Source: Rhodococcus sp. WMMA185
GTDB lineage: Bacteria > Actinomycetota > Actinomycetes > Mycobacteriales > Mycobacteriaceae
NCBI RefSeq assembly: GCF_001767395.1
Contig: NZ_CP017014.1
Location: 1,798,001 to 1,862,000, forward strand
Reading direction: 5' to 3'
DNA length: 64,000 nt
Below the pieces are notes generated by a model that did not search any database, was not told where the DNA came from, and was given only the letters and a program-made list of their open reading frames with translations. The position numbers and the translations under genes are program-made. Below are positions 60,201 to 64,000 of this stretch, one piece after another (within the stretch, counting starts at the first letter, position 1; the number at the start of each line of letters is the position of its first letter).

Positions 60201-62019
60201 CGAAGAGCACTTGGACGATCGGCGCAAACGCGGAGGACACGCCGACCCCCAGGGTTCGCGCCAACGCCTCGAGAGGAACGGTGCCGTGCGCGAACGCCTC
60301 CTCGTCGACCTCGCACACTTGGCTCAGCACACTTGTGAAGGGCATGTTCGAGTGAACACGGCTGCGCAGCACCACGAGGCCCTGGGAGCCGTTCATCGTG
60401 GTCGGCGTTCCGATCGCGAGATCCGAGACACCCGAGAGCCGGCTCAACAACACGGCCAGGGCAGCATGCAGGACGGGGAAGAGGGTCGCGTTGTTCTCGC
60501 GCGCCAGCACACTGGCTCGGCGGTGTGTATCCGCACCGATCAGCAGTGCCACACGATCGCCGTGTCGGGACTGCGCGGCGGGCCGTGGCCTGTCGGAGGG
60601 CAGGGTCAACAATCCGGGAAGACCCGAGAGTCGCCCCGTCCAATAGTCGAGCCGCTCCGCCTCGAGTCGTCGTCGCTCGCCTTCTTCGGCAGTGGCCGCG
60701 TGAATCGTCGCGAGCCCGGCCTGTGGGTCCGCCTCGACGAACTCCTCGAGCAGTTCGACGAAGCGACGGTGGTGCGTGCGGAGCTCCGGATTCTCGTACC
60801 GATTCGGATTTGCCCGGAAGTCGACCAAGAACCCGGCTGGGGTGCCACTCTGATACACATTGACCAGCAGATCTTCTACCGGACCCGAAGTGAGGATGTG
60901 GAATTCGCCCACCAGGGAACCCAGTCGAACCTCCTGGTGGAAGAGCATAATGTTGACCATCGGCCCGTACAGCCCGGCGCCCCTACCCGCACCCATGTCC
61001 CTGCGGATGTCATCGAGACTGCACCGCTGATGCCGCAACGCACCCACCAGCTCACGTTGAACCCGCGACACGAGTTCGGCGACCGTGCCTTTCTCGTCGA
61101 CCGTGATCGACAGCGGTGCGACGTTGACCATCATGCCGCCGGAGTTGCGCAGCGCTGACGTCGTCCGGCCGGACAGCGGAACACTGACGAATACGGTTCT
61201 CTGGCCCGTAGCGCGCGACAGGTAGCAGGCGAACCCGGCGATGATCGTGGCAGCAGCAGTAGCCTGCCTGTCGGAACGCTGAAGGCCGGCAACGGCGGCC
61301 TCGGACAAGGCGGCACTCTCGACCGTGCTCACTGCAACCGCGGGAGCGGACTCGGTGGCCAGGCTTGATCCTTCGACACCCTCGACTCGCTCCAACCAGT
61401 ATTCGCGATCAGCGACAAATCGTTCGGACGACCTGTTGCGGGCGTCGATGTCATACAACTCGCGCAGCGACACGGCTCGACTCGGGTCCGGTTCGCGACC
61501 GGCCACCGCGGCCGAGTACCGATGCGCGATGCGGTTGACCATCGTCACGGCGCCGTATCCGTCGAGCGCAACATGGTGGATGCGGCTGTACCACAGGTAG
61601 TGCGACTCCCCGACGCACAGAATCGAGGTCTCGAGCAGGCGGTCCACCTCGAGGTCGAGTGGGGTCTGGTAGTCCTGGTGCATCCACTCGTGCGCCGCAG
61701 CAACCGCATCGTCCGCACCCCGAAAATCGACGACGTGGACCGGAACGTCGGCCGCGTCATCCACATACTGCATCGGCTGCCCGTCGACCTCGGTGACCCG
61801 GAGGTGGGGCGACTGGAACTCGTGACAGACCGCGACAATTTCTCGTTTCAACAGCTCGACATCGAGGTCGCCGTGCAGTTCGACGTATTGCGCTACCGAG
61901 ATCGGAACCGCGGGGTCGAGTTGCTGTGCAAACCAGGTGGCACGTTGCGCCGCAGACAGCGGGAAATGCGTTGGACCCGAAATTGGTGTTGCCGGATTTC
62001 GCGAATTTTCGGGCGTCAC
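35290..62019 (-). CDS. Giant seven-module NRPS with thioesterase (about 8909 aa)
   Basis: One open frame of 26.7 kb. Start: the GTG at 62019 ([12 protein letters not shown]) has GGAGG 7 nt upstream; the in-frame GTG at 62067 has no usable spacing. Domains with rough residues: EntF-like C (20-450), half-C (457-687), A1 (714-1210), T; C2 (1312-1757), A2, T; C3 (2377-2820), A3, T, E (3427-3887); C4 (3920-4370), A4, T; C5 (4989-5430), A5, T, E (6050-6514); C6 (6545-6990), A6, T; C7 (7599-8040), A7, T, TE (8654-8909). Every full C and both E domains keep HHxxxDG. C4 and C6, after the epimerases, look DCL-type. Pocket codes by eye: A1 DASFIGAVMK, A2 and A4 DVWHFSLVDK (Ser), A3 DALFVGAVVK, A5 DFWNIGMVHK (Thr), A6 DGFFVGAIMK, A7 DAFTDVGVQK. 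Predicted core: acyl-X-Ser-D-X-Ser-D-(allo)Thr-X-X, released by the TE (GWSLGG). Cytoplasmic; no accessory genes adjoin it. Confidence 0.97.
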   Translation of the reverse strand: MTPENSRNPATPISGPTHFPLSAAQRATWFAQQLDPAVPISVAQYVELHGDLDVELLKREIVAVCHEFQSPHLRVTEVDGQPMQYVDDAADVPVHVVDFRGADDAVAAAHEWMHQDYQTPLDLEVDRLLETSILCVGESHYLWYSRIHHVALDGYGAVTMVNRIAHRYSAAVAGREPDPSRAVSLRELYDIDARNRSSERFVADREYWLERVEGVEGSSLATESAPAVAVSTVESAALSEAAVAGLQRSDRQATAAATIIAGFACYLSRATGQRTVFVSVPLSGRTTSALRNSGGMMVNVAPLSITVDEKGTVAELVSRVQRELVGALRHQRCSLDDIRRDMGAGRGAGLYGPMVNIMLFHQEVRLGSLVGEFHILTSGPVEDLLVNVYQSGTPAGFLVDFRANPNRYENPELRTHHRRFVELLEEFVEADPQAGLATIHAATAEEGERRRLEAERLDYWTGRLSGLPGLLTLPSDRPRPAAQSRHGDRVALLIGADTHRRASVLARENNATLFPVLHAALAVLLSRLSGVSDLAIGTPTTMNGSQGLVVLRSRVHSNMPFTSVLSQVCEVDEEAFAHGTVPLEALARTLGVGVSSAFAPIVQVLFETRGRVETPGSSGASANSANPHPAIGRFDLRVTAAEVLGADEAPSGIAVTLGFATDLFEPATVLRLGERFRRILEAVTADPAIAVGDIDILAESERTALAPVHGAVGSSGRTLPEVFEAAARKNPAGTALSCLGVALTYRELDERSNQLARVLIAGGIGSENCVALCLTRSIESVLSMLAVAKSGAAFVPVDPNYPAERVEHMLADSGAAVGVTVSAERSRLPDSIPWLVLDDDEFLTLCAAEPVSVVTDAERVRPLRMKNTAYVIYTSGSTGRPKGVSVTHAGLDSLAVEQRSRFGATQSSRILHFSTPSFDASVSEYLHVFGAGATMVIVPPTIYGGTELSRLVKAERVTHGFITTAALGSIEPDGLSDFQNVITGGEACPPELVKRWAPGRRLCQAYGPTEATVMSNISEPIAPAGAITLGGPLSGFHEVVLDARLRPVPVGVAGELYLSGNALARGYHGKSGLTAERFVADPFGSPGDRMYRTGDVVRWRTDRTLEYVGRSDFQVKVRGFRIEPGEIDTVLQSHPRVRTSVTMPRTAPSGDAVLVSYVLPAAGARLTTAELMDYAGEQLPTYMVPAAMVMLDAIPMTPAGKIDRGGLPAPEFLSSGTDFRAPVDPAEQAVAQVFADVLGVQRVGLDDSFFDLGGNSLAATRVVSRVNTALGVDVGVRDLFAAPTVEALAVRIERANPNHADRPALVAQARPNRIPLSLAQQRMWFVNQFDTASPAYNIPMAIRLCGDLDAPALQAAMGDVFERHESLRTVYPGSVDGPCQVIVSVAQAIPDLTPRSVASGESLRDRIAELSTEGFDVSAGVPVRAALLRTGPDEHVLILVVHHISADGASLAPLARDLAVAYATRVRQQTPEWVPLAVQYADYSLWQRAVLGSDTDPDSLISRQLGYWEQTLSGLPDAIDLPLDRPRPAERSLWGETAAFPVPAGLHQELLLLARRHDSTMFMVMHSALAVLLARLTGSADIAIGTPIAGRGAEALDDLVGMLVNTLVLRTAVEPDATFAEVLSHSRGVDLAAFDHTELPFESVVDALAPTRSTAYSPLFQVLLEFQNTDPAHVKLPGLAVEIIEVDSQVSKFDLQLTLAERHDESGNAAGISAAFTFASDVFDRETVAGFGERFVRILEGVVADPGVLVGDVAVLGPGERELVLETWNSTAHEVPGTTLAALFDAQVARTPDAPAVTFDGTTLTYAEFDARVNQLARHLISVGVAPESLVGVQIRRSTDLLVAIHAVIKAGGAYVPIDPDQPAERIAHVLGTASPVCVLTSGPEEFDVPGKIPVVDLDTLDVSARSTRPVRDRDRASPLRPQNAAYVIFTSGSTGRPKGVGVTHAAIVNRLAWMQGQYRLGPDDAVLQKTPVTFDVSVWELFWPLQVGARVVVARPDGHRDPRYLAAVITEHSVTAVHFVPSMLSVFTTEPAAAQCTSLRWVFASGEALPAQTASRMRSLLPGAGVHNLYGPTEAAVDVTSHEFTDTDTVRVPIGAPVWNTRLLVLDARLRPVPVGVAGELYLAGAQLARGYVSRPELTADRFVANPFSAPGDRMYRTGDLVAWNTSGELEYLGRTDFQVKLRGQRVEPGEIEAALLRNGDISQAVVTLRTDGPTGDDYLVGYLVPADGAQVDERVVLEDLAAVLPAYMVPSAIVVLPELPVNANGKLDRKALPETEFGSSTAGSVAPRNPVEEIVAAVFGDLLGIARVGVHDNFFSLGGNSLIATRLVARINAVIGDRVGIRDVFDAPTVARLAVLAESEDGSRTRPPLKPREDTADVPVSLAQQRMWFINQFDTSSSAYNVAFALRLEGHLDVSALRQAVADVIERHEALRTIFPLTADGPRQVIVPAEGARPDLTPIPVLGDAELREHCSRVLSAGFDVTEQVPLRARLFRLDERVHVLAVVVHHIAADGFSMGPLARDVMLAYSARTQQEAPAWAPLPVQYADYALWQREWLGAESDESSVISRQLAYWDTTLSNLPEVLELPVDRPRPAVRSLRGGRVDFMIDSDVHAGVVRLARRHNTTVFMTLHAALAVMLARLSGSDDIAVGTPIAGRGLEALDDVVGMFVNTLVLRTQVAEGAAFTELLEVVREADLGAFTHADAPFERVVEVLSPSRSTSYSPLFQVMLEFQDIERPTLELPDLQVRRLDLDIDTTNFDLQLTLAEQVDAEGNPMGISAGLGYAADLFDHHTAESFAARFLRILAAVTADPDVRVGDIDILSGPERAELTPVRGEPSATVATLPDLLAVAAAHDPDAQALVFEGQEVRYRDLDRYSNRLARSLIERGIGAEDVVALCIQRSVEAVVAVWAVAKAGAAFLPVDPGHPAARIDYMLSDSNAVSGLTMSAYRPALPETVPWLVLDSAEFADGLSTFPDTAITDDERISQVRADNPAYLIYTSGSTGKPKGVVTTHRGLSNFVIEERETFGTTDESRTLHFASPSFDASILELLLAIGPAATMVIAPPSVYGGAELARLLESERVTHCFVTPAALASVDPAGLTELECVVTGGEACPPELVSRWAPGRRMFNAYGPTEATVVSSISPELVPETAVTIGTPTRGFREVVLDSRLQPVPAGVAGELYLAGPALARGYHRRFPLTAQSFVADPFGPAGSRMYRTGDRVRWTSDGQLEYLGRTDAQVKIRGFRIEFGEVESALLGHDDVARAATSVWSDGRGDRLIGYVVPEPGVTIDTRAVLDFVGGRLAPYMVPAALVVLEELPLTVHGKLDRTALPAPDFAAAATRGRPPRTETEMLLAGLFEEVLGLASVSVEDSFFALGGDSIMSIQLVARAKAAGVILSPRDVFEHRTVAALAESARFDDADVVVLEELPGGGVGPLPPTPVVRWMLERSDGLLDRFSQALLLATPVGLTHEVLVAGIEAVLDRHDMLRARLVTGEPGRWSRAGAAGQGGMEVLPTGSVSAGPLVRRVPVDSVEGDNFAALAAAELEAAANQLDPAAASMLQMVWFDVPNEAGRLLMVVHHLVVDGVSWRILVADLASVCQHQAGTEASLPAVGTSMRRWAHGLHDVARQRAHELELWETILGGEDPPIGSRPLDPAVDVDATVDRVTVEASPNVTDALLTSLPDAFHGNVADGLATALTLALIAWRRERGADVSDAVITLEGHGREEQLVEGADLSRTVGWFTTLYPVRLDLTGIDIGDAMAGGRAAGQAVKAVKEQLLAIPDRGIGFGMLRYLDGEASASLRRFPAPQVSFNYLGRTLTSSGTGDWLPVEGSGELGGTQNPDMPVASVLDINAVVVDDRVQGSRLRATFAFPTGVLREADVEAFATLWRRATDALAAHAQNPCAGGLTPSDIPLVPVNQAQIDRWEERFPALREAWSLSPLQSGLLFHASLAAESMDVYTAQLRIDLEGAVDAGRLCAAAAGLLDRHPNLRTAFVYDDGIPAQLVVEKVDVPWREVDLTDAGAATATELERLLDEDRAARFDLARPPLLRLTLFRTAPGRYVLAITNHHLILDGWSVPLLVRELLVRYAGDGESALPQTPSHRTYLEWLAGRDVGESARVWEEALDGVDEPTLLAPKASAPHYGVPDDIEVDLRAPVLDALASLVERAGATMNTVVQAAWGLLLSRLLSRDDVVFGATVSGRPPQLPGVENMLGLFVNTVPVRVRVNPDETFAELLARVQEEQAALLDHHHLGLGEIQARAGLGNLFDTLSVFESYPIDTSGLDENADIGGMRVTGLDARDATHYPITVMSIVEPRLRLSLRYQPGAFDRAAVTRFAERLTVILEAIADDAHTAVGAVDLFTPGERELVVDTWNATDRPVPGVSLVGLFRAQAARTPDAVAVVFEGETLSYAGFDARVNRLARFLIGAGVGPESLVGVAVRRSVDMLVAVYAVLEAGGAYVPIAPDQPAERIAHVVGTADPVLVLTTGMDAVAVPAEVRVVDVNALDVSEYSADPIDDRERVAPLHPGNAAYVIFTSGSTGQPKGVTVSHASIVNRLWWMQQQYGLAGDDVVLQKTPVTFDVSVWELFWPLMTGARLVIAAPGGHRDPAYLESVIREQSVTTVHFVPSMLEVYLAEADPGRCESLRRVFTSGEALRPATASRWHRMSPAELHNLYGPTEAAVDVTHYEAGREDDGPDRVTVPIGAPVFNTQVFVLDSRLRPVPVGVAGELYLGGVQLARGYQGRRDLSAERFVANPFGARSANAPAGSRLYRTGDLVRWLPSGQLEYLGRTDFQVKLRGQRIELGEIEAVLSRREDIAQAVVVLRGDGPTGDYLAAYVVPAGAAAVDERSVLETAAAALPAYMLPSVVVVLPELPVSANGKLNRRALPEPQLRTTTYRAPTTAAEDAIATAFSDVIGIDRVGADDSFFALGGDSLSATRAVGRINSALDITLTVAALFDAPVVCDLAARIDSAAPRSSALAELTARPRPDRIPLSLAQQRMWFINQFDPSSPAYNIPVALQLDGALNVAALREALGDVVERHETLRTVFPGSADGPRQVIVDSASTAADLEPIAVGDRDLRDTLDAFFGVGFDVSEEVPLRARLLRLGPQRHVLAVVIHHIAADGFSVGPLARDLMVAYTARAQRQAPAWAPLPVQYADYTLWQREILGTEDRPDSILSTQLRYWTETLAGIPDVLALPLDRPRPAHRSFDGAVVTFDITPALHRTLINLAHQSNSTLFMVMHTALAALLERVSGSEDVVIGTPIAGRGHAALDDVVGMFVGTLVLRTAVAAGSSFAEVLTDVRAADLGAFEHADIPFERLVDELAPERSTSHAPLFQVLIEFQNAAGTRLNLPGLAARSLDVDLDVAKFDLQLSLAERVDEDGEPDGITAGFRYATDVFDRESVEGLAERLLRVVDAVTTDPTLPVGDIDILHGPERELLRTSAYRVGTTVAPATLADLFDRAAAREADAVAVRCDDSSMTYRELDERANRLARLLLTRGVGPEVLVAVGITPSIDLVVALLAVVKSGAGYVPLDVTSPQERLGFVMSDARPMCMLTTNADAETVRAPGIPAVVMDDPETLDALRPLSSLLVTDADRRNPLRPDSVAYVIYTSGSTGRPKGVQVSHRNVVTLLANAQTMFGFGPADVWTMFHSAAFDFSVWEMWGALAHGGRLVLVDYFTARTPEKFLELLRAEHVTVANQTPSAFYQLAEADRLAGSPALPLRYVIFGGEALDFGQLARWFAHRGDAAPALVNMYGITETTVHVTHLPISRELVDAESASMIGRGLPGLGVYVLDRRLHLVPPGVVGEMYVSGAQVSRGYLGRPALTSTRFVADPLVPGSRMYRSGDLGRWNSAGQLEYVGRNDLQVQVRGYRIELGEVESALLACEGVAQSAAAVHRDRLIGYVVAEAGAALDPEVIIDAAEERLASYMAPAAVLVLDELPLTVNGKLDRNALPAPDFAQRVGTDRRPVTETERILADLFAEVLGLDSVGIDDSFFTVGGDSIMSIQLVTRAKAAGVLISPRDVFERKTVARLAEVARTGDEAVVLDELPGGGVGEVPLTPIVRWMLDRGGDFRRYSQSAVFTLPGALDEDTLIRALQAVLDRHDLLRARLYRTAHTDEGWSMEVQAAGAVRATTVFHRVGADAAGSEFPDLAATELDAAIDRLDPESGVMMQVVWLDADHRPDSRLLVAIHHLAIDGVSWQILMPDLALACAQLQSGSEPALEPPRTSMRRWAHALIDAASETRATAEMQLWRGMLEARDPMLGSRSLDGSDTAASTDDIEIRLPAASTETLLTHVPSAFHGSVGDALLTALAMALIQWRRSRGIDLGEALVNLEGHGREEQVVQGADLTRTVGWFTSIFPMRLDLRGVDLDDAFAGGPSAGVAIKTVKEQLLAVPDHGIGFGLLRYLNRETAQDLSSLRSPQISFNYLGRLGSIGAGPRDGWMPVDESGLRGALKAGMPVTAVVDVNAMVVDSDEGPVLASTWTYPPAIVTGEEVDELARLWVRALGGLAAHVHSGGGGFTPSDFDLVDLRQDAVTSLESRCSDLTDVWPLSPLQAGMLFHHELADESLDAYLVQVTLDLVGAVDAHRLHGAVDALLHRHANLRTAFLHDADGNAVQVVRQQVEAPWREVDLTALDQSAAVSEVERLLAEDRVRPFDMTCAPLIRFMLITTAENGCRLVSTNHHILLDGWSMPLLFRELLALYAADADPSSLPHVRGYRDYLAWRTHRDLQASREVWAQALAGVEGPTLLVPGVRGRELSTMAQEWIFDLDEDRSTSLREFARARGLTLNTLVQVSWAIVLGTLTGSDDVLFGATVSGRPPELAGIETMIGLFINTLPVRITLRPKETMGALLERVQAEQAALLDHHYLGLAEIQHAVGPEVGFDTLTVFESYPVDRAGLSSDTDIAGMRVAGVQARDAAHYPLSLVASADDRLHLKFEYLPDIFEVDVVEDIAGRVLRVLDACTTPDRPLAALSLLTDRERADSVPVRGRPGGSIRTLPQILEEAAALDPDSIALSYVTPIHEVGEVSYGDLDERSNRLARALIARGAGPETFVAIGIPRSVDSMLSVWAVAKTGAAFVPIDPNYPDERITHMLADSGITLGVTTTEHRRRLPGNTGWLALDEPEFASECGGRSAAAVTDAERIGAITLDTAAYVVYTSGSTGRPKGVVVTHRGLDNFALDQLERLRATPPSRTLHFSTPSFDGSVFEYLQAFGAGATMVIAPTTVFGGEELARLLAEQQVTHAFITTAALASLDPAGLEHLTDLVFGGEACPPELVGRWAPGRRLYNAYGPTETTIMSNISDPMVPGEPITIGGPIRGVTALVLDSRLQPVPVGAPGELYLGGPGLARGYHRRPALTAERFVADPSRPGERMYRTGDIVRWTENRTVEFVGRSDFQVKVRGFRIELGEIDAALMAEPDVRFAVTVTHRGPTGDTLLVSYAVPAAGSALDAAALTDRLAERVPSHMVPDSIMVLETIPLTAVGKLDRAALPEPDYSGVGRSRQPVGPIEETVADVFAEVLGFEQVGADAAFFDIGGNSLSATRVMARLRALLGTESGVRDLFESPTVSALAARIGHAGAGASVRPVLAASARPEDIPLSFAQQRMWFINQLDTASAAYNIPIVLRLCGELDVPALNSAVTDVVTRHESLRTMFPVRDSDPVQQIVPADSAATSLVPVPVADEHSLREKLAQLVSPGFDVTSSPPMRAGLFALSATEHVLGVVVHHIAADGFSMAPLVRDMMTAYGARAAGASPGWAPLPVQYADYTLWQRELLGSEQDPESQMAGQLDYWKTTLAGVPDLLELPSDRDRPSQQSFRGARIHFSIDSDLHRRIRLLSRSLRSTEFMTVHAALAALLARLGGTDDVVIGTPIAGRGEPALDDLVGMFVGTLALRTRVDAKASFAALAAHCREVDLGAFTHADVPFERVVDAVAPTRSTAYAPIVQVSLEFQNNERPVLMLPGLEVHGVDPELGVVKMDLEFLLAEEFDADGVPAGMSGAIDFATDLFDAETVRGFAHRFVQILDAVAENPDRTLGELPLLNEVETRAVVPARGKPDVPAKLWPDLLADAVAFSPDSVALSSEGRQVSYRELDAWSNRLARVLRSHGVGPESFVALGIPRSIESVVSIWSVTKAGAAFVPVDPKYPRERINYMLTDCQASMGLTVRGSRNNLPDVVRWLVLDDADFAEQVAEVSPEPVTDTDRTSPLRLAHPAYLIYTSGSTGKPKGVTVTHQGMANFTAETRERFQVTHDSRVSHFASPSFDASVFELTMAFSASARIVIVPPTIIGGSELADLFRHEQVTHATITPTALAALDNSGLDSLRVLDLVGEACPPEVVAQWAPGRSLHSGYGPTETTVQASVSAPMRPGEDPNIGAPAVGFAFLVLDDRLQPVPVGVPGELYISGPGVARGYHNPTALTAERFVPCPFGKPGDRMYRSGDVVRWRRDFTLQYLGRIDFQVKVRGFRIELGEIDAALAAHPAIAFAATIGHTGPSGSTVLASYVRARGGRDVEPAELRRYAAERLPAHMVPSAVVVLDEIPMTPVGKLDRKALPAPEFGSTGAAYRAPNTETERTVVDVFADVLGVDRVGTDDSFFDLGGNSLLATRIVGELHARLGRKVPLQWMFLDPAPAGIARRLESPTRGTGIEDALAVVIPLRAYGSSRPLFCVHPAIGLSWGYTGLVQHLPPDRPVYGLQLPTISDDGDYRSVEQLAHRYVQEIRAIQPEGPYDLLGWSLGGILAHAMAIDLQRSGEEVATLAIMDSYPSNAHDPMPRELDIRDLLRGLGLEVDVDGETTYERAARLIDESFGTETGVQGQHLERIAAGYENSGRLGRQYVPQVYDGDLLIFPALGKGAGAARMHSADEWRSLVTGRIDVQPVDCEHNDMIEPQALAIIGPALARALSART
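39300..42390 (-). other. Giant NRPS module 6: DCL-C, A, T
   Basis: C after an epimerase, DCL-like ([23 protein letters not shown] near 41935-41960). A6 pocket D-G-F-F-V-G-A-I-M-K, close to A1 but with Gly and Phe at the pocket mouth; substrate unassigned. T with IGGNSL near 39380-39410. Confidence 0.78.
42480..47060 (-). other. Giant NRPS module 5: C-A-T-E, predicted D-Thr/allo-Thr
   Basis: C has HHIAADG near 46645-46665. A5 belongs to a different A-domain subgroup ([26 protein letters not shown]) with pocket D-F-W-N-I-G-M-V-H-K, the classical threonine code. E has [16 protein letters not shown] and RTVGWFT. Epimerisation of L-Thr at C-alpha gives D-allo-Thr. Confidence 0.82.
47130..50260 (-). 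other. Giant NRPS module 4: DCL-C, A, T, predicted Ser
   Basis: C follows an epimerase and has the DCL look ([23 protein letters not shown] near 49800-49825). A4 pocket D-V-W-H-F-S-L-V-D-K (Ser). T with LGGDSL near 47210-47240. Confidence 0.8.
50360..54890 (-). other. Giant NRPS module 3: C-A-T-E, D-configured residue
   Basis: C with HHIAADG near 54482-54503. A3 pocket D-A-L-F-V-G-A-V-V-K, the same as A1 of the left NRPS and somewhat like leucine-type codes; substrate probably non-polar but not assigned. T has the LGGDSI form typical before E domains. E shows [16 protein letters not shown] and RTVGWFT, so it looks active. Confidence 0.8.
55000..58100 (-). other. Giant NRPS module 2: C-A-T, predicted Ser
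   Basis: LCL-type C with HHISADG near 57680-57700. A2 pocket D-V-W-H-F-S-L-V-D-K, the EntF serine code. T with LGGNSL near 55050-55080. No epimerase. Confidence 0.8.
58150..62019 (-). other. Giant NRPS module 1: C, half-C, A, T
   Basis: The starter C resembles EntF ([18 protein letters not shown] near 61558-61580). A half-C without HHxxxDG lies at about 59960-60650 and starts [11 protein letters not shown]1 has the unusual pocket D-A-S-F-I-G-A-V-M-K; I know no matching code, so the substrate is left open. T carries LGGNSL near 58240-58270. Confidence 0.8.
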
Positions 62020-62318
62020 GACGAAACCTCCACGTAGGGTTTCCCCGACCGGTGAAAGCGTGGCCACCTCCGAATCCAGACTCGCACATGCGAGAGGCGG
62101 ACGCTTGTCCTCGCCCCCCGGATCATGCGTTCGCGATCACTAGGGCACACAAGAATTCATAGTTGCACAGCTTGCGAGTCGCTGTTCGGCCATTCGTTCG
62201 TGACGATGCCGTGACCAGGCCAAATGTACTGTGTAGAGACCTATTCGAGACGGTCTTGATGCTTGGGCCGAAGCAATATCGGCGATGTCACCCGGATCGA
62301 TTGGCTACCGTGCTCGAT
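62020..62318. other. Divergent intergenic region between the giant NRPS and the dehydrogenase genes
   Basis: About 300 bases that must hold the NRPS promoter on the minus strand and the dehydrogenase promoter on the plus strand. No consensus -35/-10 pair is clear enough to name. Confidence 0.4.
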
Positions 62319-62344
62319 CAGATCGCGCGGGTACGCTCGATCTG
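62319..62344 (+). promoter_or_regulatory. Inverted repeat abutting the start codon of dehydrogenase gene 1
   Basis: CAGATCGCGCG and CGCTCGATCTG (one mismatch) flank a 4-nt centre; the next base is the GTG start at 62345. The equivalent perfect repeat precedes the second dehydrogenase gene. Operator or mRNA hairpin covering the start. Confidence 0.55.
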
Positions 62345-63382
62345 GTGAACCACTGGATCGAACGCGCTCACGACGTCGCAGAGAACGTCTTTGCTCCGGT
62401 GGCCGACACCGTCGACGCCGAGGGGAAGATCCCGCCCAGCCACTTCGAAATCCTGGCCAAGGAGGGTTTTTACGGGATCAGCGCACCCCCCGAACGCGGC
62501 GGACCCGAATTGGGCCCCGAGGACCGAGCAGACCTCTTCGAAACCATGTTCGGCAGCTGCCTGGCCACCGCATTCACTTGGGCACAGCATGGCGGCGTCG
62601 TGAGACGGCTGGCCACGTCGCCGAACGCCGCCCTGCGCGACACCTACTGGGATGCCGTCGTAACCGGATCCGTCAAGAGTGGCATCTCGGGTGCGGGAGC
62701 CGCCCCGCAGCCGCCGCTGCTTCACGCGCGGCGCACCGACGGTGGCTACGTTCTCAACGGTGTGGCGCCGTTTGTCACCGGTTGGGGCATCATCGATGTC
62801 GTGCTGTTTCTGGCCCGCGACGAGGTCGATGATTCGATCGTGGCGATGGTTGTCGATGCGCACCCGAACAAGGGGGTTTCTGTTCACCCGCTGCCACTGA
62901 TCGCCGCGAACGCAAGCAACACCGTCAAAGTTGGATTCGAGAACTTCCAGGTTTCAAGCGATCGGGTGTGCGACGTGTTCGCCCGCGACGAGTTCATGGC
63001 CGGAGAGACACTTCTGTCCAAGTTCAACGCAACGATGCCGTTGGGCATTGCCCGGCGGTGCTTCCAGGAACTCGAGAAGCGGGCAGTCGACACAACCGTC
63101 TTCGCGGCACAGCTGTCGACCGTCCGTGACCATCTCGATGCCACATTGACCGGAGGATATGACCGGAACGAGGCCCGAGCGGAGGCCGCGGTACTGGCCA
63201 TTCGAACCGCCACAGCCCTCATGGCGGCGACCGGCAGTTCCTCGTCGGTGAGAGGCAACACCGCCGAACGACTCGCACGCGAGGCAATGCTGGCCATGAT
63301 GGTCGCATCGCGGCCGGAGCTTCGCACGGCGCTAGTCGATGAACTCGCAGCGCCGGCCCCCCTGACTTCATCCCGATTGTGA
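62345..63382 (+). CDS. Acyl-CoA dehydrogenase-like flavoprotein, copy 1
   Basis: 345 residues from GTG 62345 (NHWIERAHDVAENV). The N-terminal helical domain has ILAKEGFYGISAPPERGGPELG, the middle has TAFTWAQHGG, GISGAGAAPQPPLL and GYVLNGVAPFVTGWGIIDVVL, the flavin-binding barrel pattern of acyl-CoA dehydrogenases, and the C-terminus is helical. It is shorter than the usual 380-400 residues. An FAD-dependent oxidation of an acyl or related thioester is likely; the substrate is unknown. Divergent from the giant NRPS, so a role in making or tailoring its acyl group is possible but only inferred. The start is set by homology with copy 2. Confidence 0.87.
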   Translation: MNHWIERAHDVAENVFAPVADTVDAEGKIPPSHFEILAKEGFYGISAPPERGGPELGPEDRADLFETMFGSCLATAFTWAQHGGVVRRLATSPNAALRDTYWDAVVTGSVKSGISGAGAAPQPPLLHARRTDGGYVLNGVAPFVTGWGIIDVVLFLARDEVDDSIVAMVVDAHPNKGVSVHPLPLIAANASNTVKVGFENFQVSSDRVCDVFARDEFMAGETLLSKFNATMPLGIARRCFQELEKRAVDTTVFAAQLSTVRDHLDATLTGGYDRNEARAEAAVLAIRTATALMAATGSSSSVRGNTAERLAREAMLAMMVASRPELRTALVDELAAPAPLTSSRL

Positions 63383-63440
63383 AGTGTCGTCACGCAGCAT
63401 CGACGGCGTCAGCCCGAATCGTTCGGCCACCTTGTTCGAT

Positions 63441-63465
63441 CACATCGAGCGGTACGCTCGATGTG
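63441..63465 (+). promoter_or_regulatory. Perfect inverted repeat abutting the start codon of dehydrogenase gene 2
   Basis: CACATCGAGCG and CGCTCGATGTG, perfect 11-bp arms around GTA, end directly before the GTG at 63466. It corresponds to the repeat at 62319-62344. Confidence 0.6.
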
Positions 63466-64000
63466 GTGAACCACTGGATCGAACGCGCTCACCACATCGC
63501 CGAGACGGTGCTCCTGCCCGCGGCCAACACCGTCGACGCGGAGGGGAAGATCCCGCCCGGCCACTTCGAGGCGCTGGCTGTCGAAGGCTTCTACGGCATC
63601 AACGTTCCCCCTGAGCTCGGCGGGCCCGATCTGAGTGTCGACGACAGGGCCGATCTGCTGGAGGTCCTGCACGGAGCTTGCCTGGCCACCGCATTCACAT
63701 GGGCACAGCACGGCGGCCTCGTCAATCACTTGGCAACGTCGCCGAACGCCGCCCTTCGCGACACCTACTGGAATGGCCTCCTGAACGGGTCCATCAAGGG
63801 CGGCATCTCCGGCGCGGGAGCCGCTCCGCAACCACCGCTGCTCTACGCGCGACGCACCGACGACGGCTACGTGCTCAACGGTATGGCGCCGTTCGTCACT
63901 GGTTGGAACATCATTGACGTCATGCTCATCTTGGCCCGCGACGAACTCGACGACTCGATCGTAGAGGTCGTTGTCGATGCGCGCTCGGCCGAGGGAATGT
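63466..64000 (+). CDS. Acyl-CoA dehydrogenase-like flavoprotein, copy 2 (truncated by window)
   Basis: The first 178 residues from GTG 63466, open to the right edge. It is a tandem paralog of the preceding gene: NHWIERAHHIAETV, VEGFYGINVPPELGGPDLS, TAFTWAQHGG, SGAGAAPQPPLLYARR and VLNGMAPFVTGWNIIDVML all align with copy 1. The gap between the genes is 83 bases and carries an inverted repeat at the start codon, so copy 2 may be separately controlled. Function as for copy 1. Confidence 0.87.
   Translation, partial: MNHWIERAHHIAETVLLPAANTVDAEGKIPPGHFEALAVEGFYGINVPPELGGPDLSVDDRADLLEVLHGACLATAFTWAQHGGLVNHLATSPNAALRDTYWNGLLNGSIKGGISGAGAAPQPPLLYARRTDDGYVLNGMAPFVTGWNIIDVMLILARDELDDSIVEVVVDARSAEGM

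Noticed and set aside
59596-61158. A 520-codon plus-strand frame opposite NRPS module 1
   Set aside because: Antisense shadow of conserved C and A motifs; composition is biased and no start signal is present.
1-64000. tRNA, rRNA, riboswitch or phage attachment sites
   Set aside because: Scanned by eye for tRNA arms and known conserved blocks; nothing convincing was seen, though a covariance-model search could not be run.

Overview
The window looks like chromosomal DNA of a Rhodococcus-type actinomycete. It is very GC-rich and uses many GTG starts. It carries rbpA, an lnt-amidohydrolase-FxsA block ordered as in mycobacteria, an LCM-type methyltransferase, an F420/PPOX protein, an Ag85-like secreted esterase and very large NRPS genes. 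From memory, Rhodococcus jostii-like genomes carry several NRPS genes over 25 kb. The genus call is inference from gene content and codon use.

Layout. (1) 1-8896, minus strand: the 5' part of a large NRPS that runs off the left edge (C, half-C, A, T, C, A, T, C, A...). (2) 9.1-22.99 kb: mostly housekeeping genes. These are a zinc-finger-like small protein, rbpA with a SigH/SigR-type promoter, lnt, a YtcJ-like amidohydrolase, FxsA, a NarL-type response regulator and its likely kinase separated by three opposite-strand genes, a TSUP permease, tldD-tldE, and a TetR/alpha-beta hydrolase pair. (3) 23.3-29.2 kb: a mixed region with a DUF6191-like membrane protein, a CNNM/CorC protein, a serine recombinase with res-like repeats upstream, a PPOX protein, a methyltransferase and a secreted esterase. 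(4) 29.4-35.1 kb: a tandem family of five secreted YVTN beta-propeller genes on the minus strand. They share promoter, start region, hairpins and C-terminal tail, and three of the five show decay (a one-blade remnant, a frameshift and an in-frame TGA). (5) 35.29-62.02 kb: one uninterrupted 26.7-kb NRPS gene of about 8909 residues on the minus strand, with seven modules and a terminal thioesterase. (6) 62.3-64 kb: two tandem acyl-CoA-dehydrogenase-like genes, each with an inverted repeat abutting its GTG start. The second runs off the right edge.

How it fits together. The giant NRPS reads as C-halfC-A-T / C-A-T / C-A-T-E / C-A-T / C-A-T-E / C-A-T / C-A-T-TE. The A-domain pocket residues I aligned by eye predict Ser at positions 2 and 4 and Thr at position 5. 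Epimerases follow residues 3 and 5. The predicted core is acyl-X1-Ser-D-X3-Ser-D-(allo)Thr-X6-X7. Both NRPSs open with an EntF-like condensation domain followed by an extra C-terminal half of a condensation domain without HHxxxDG. This unusual starter layout is shared by the two genes. No loading ligase, free carrier protein, MbtH protein, phosphopantetheinyl transferase or dedicated exporter lies in the window, so the acyl group must be supplied in trans.

Limits: no alignment or database search was run. Domain edges inside the NRPSs are good to roughly 50-100 bases. Promoters and operators are pattern calls.
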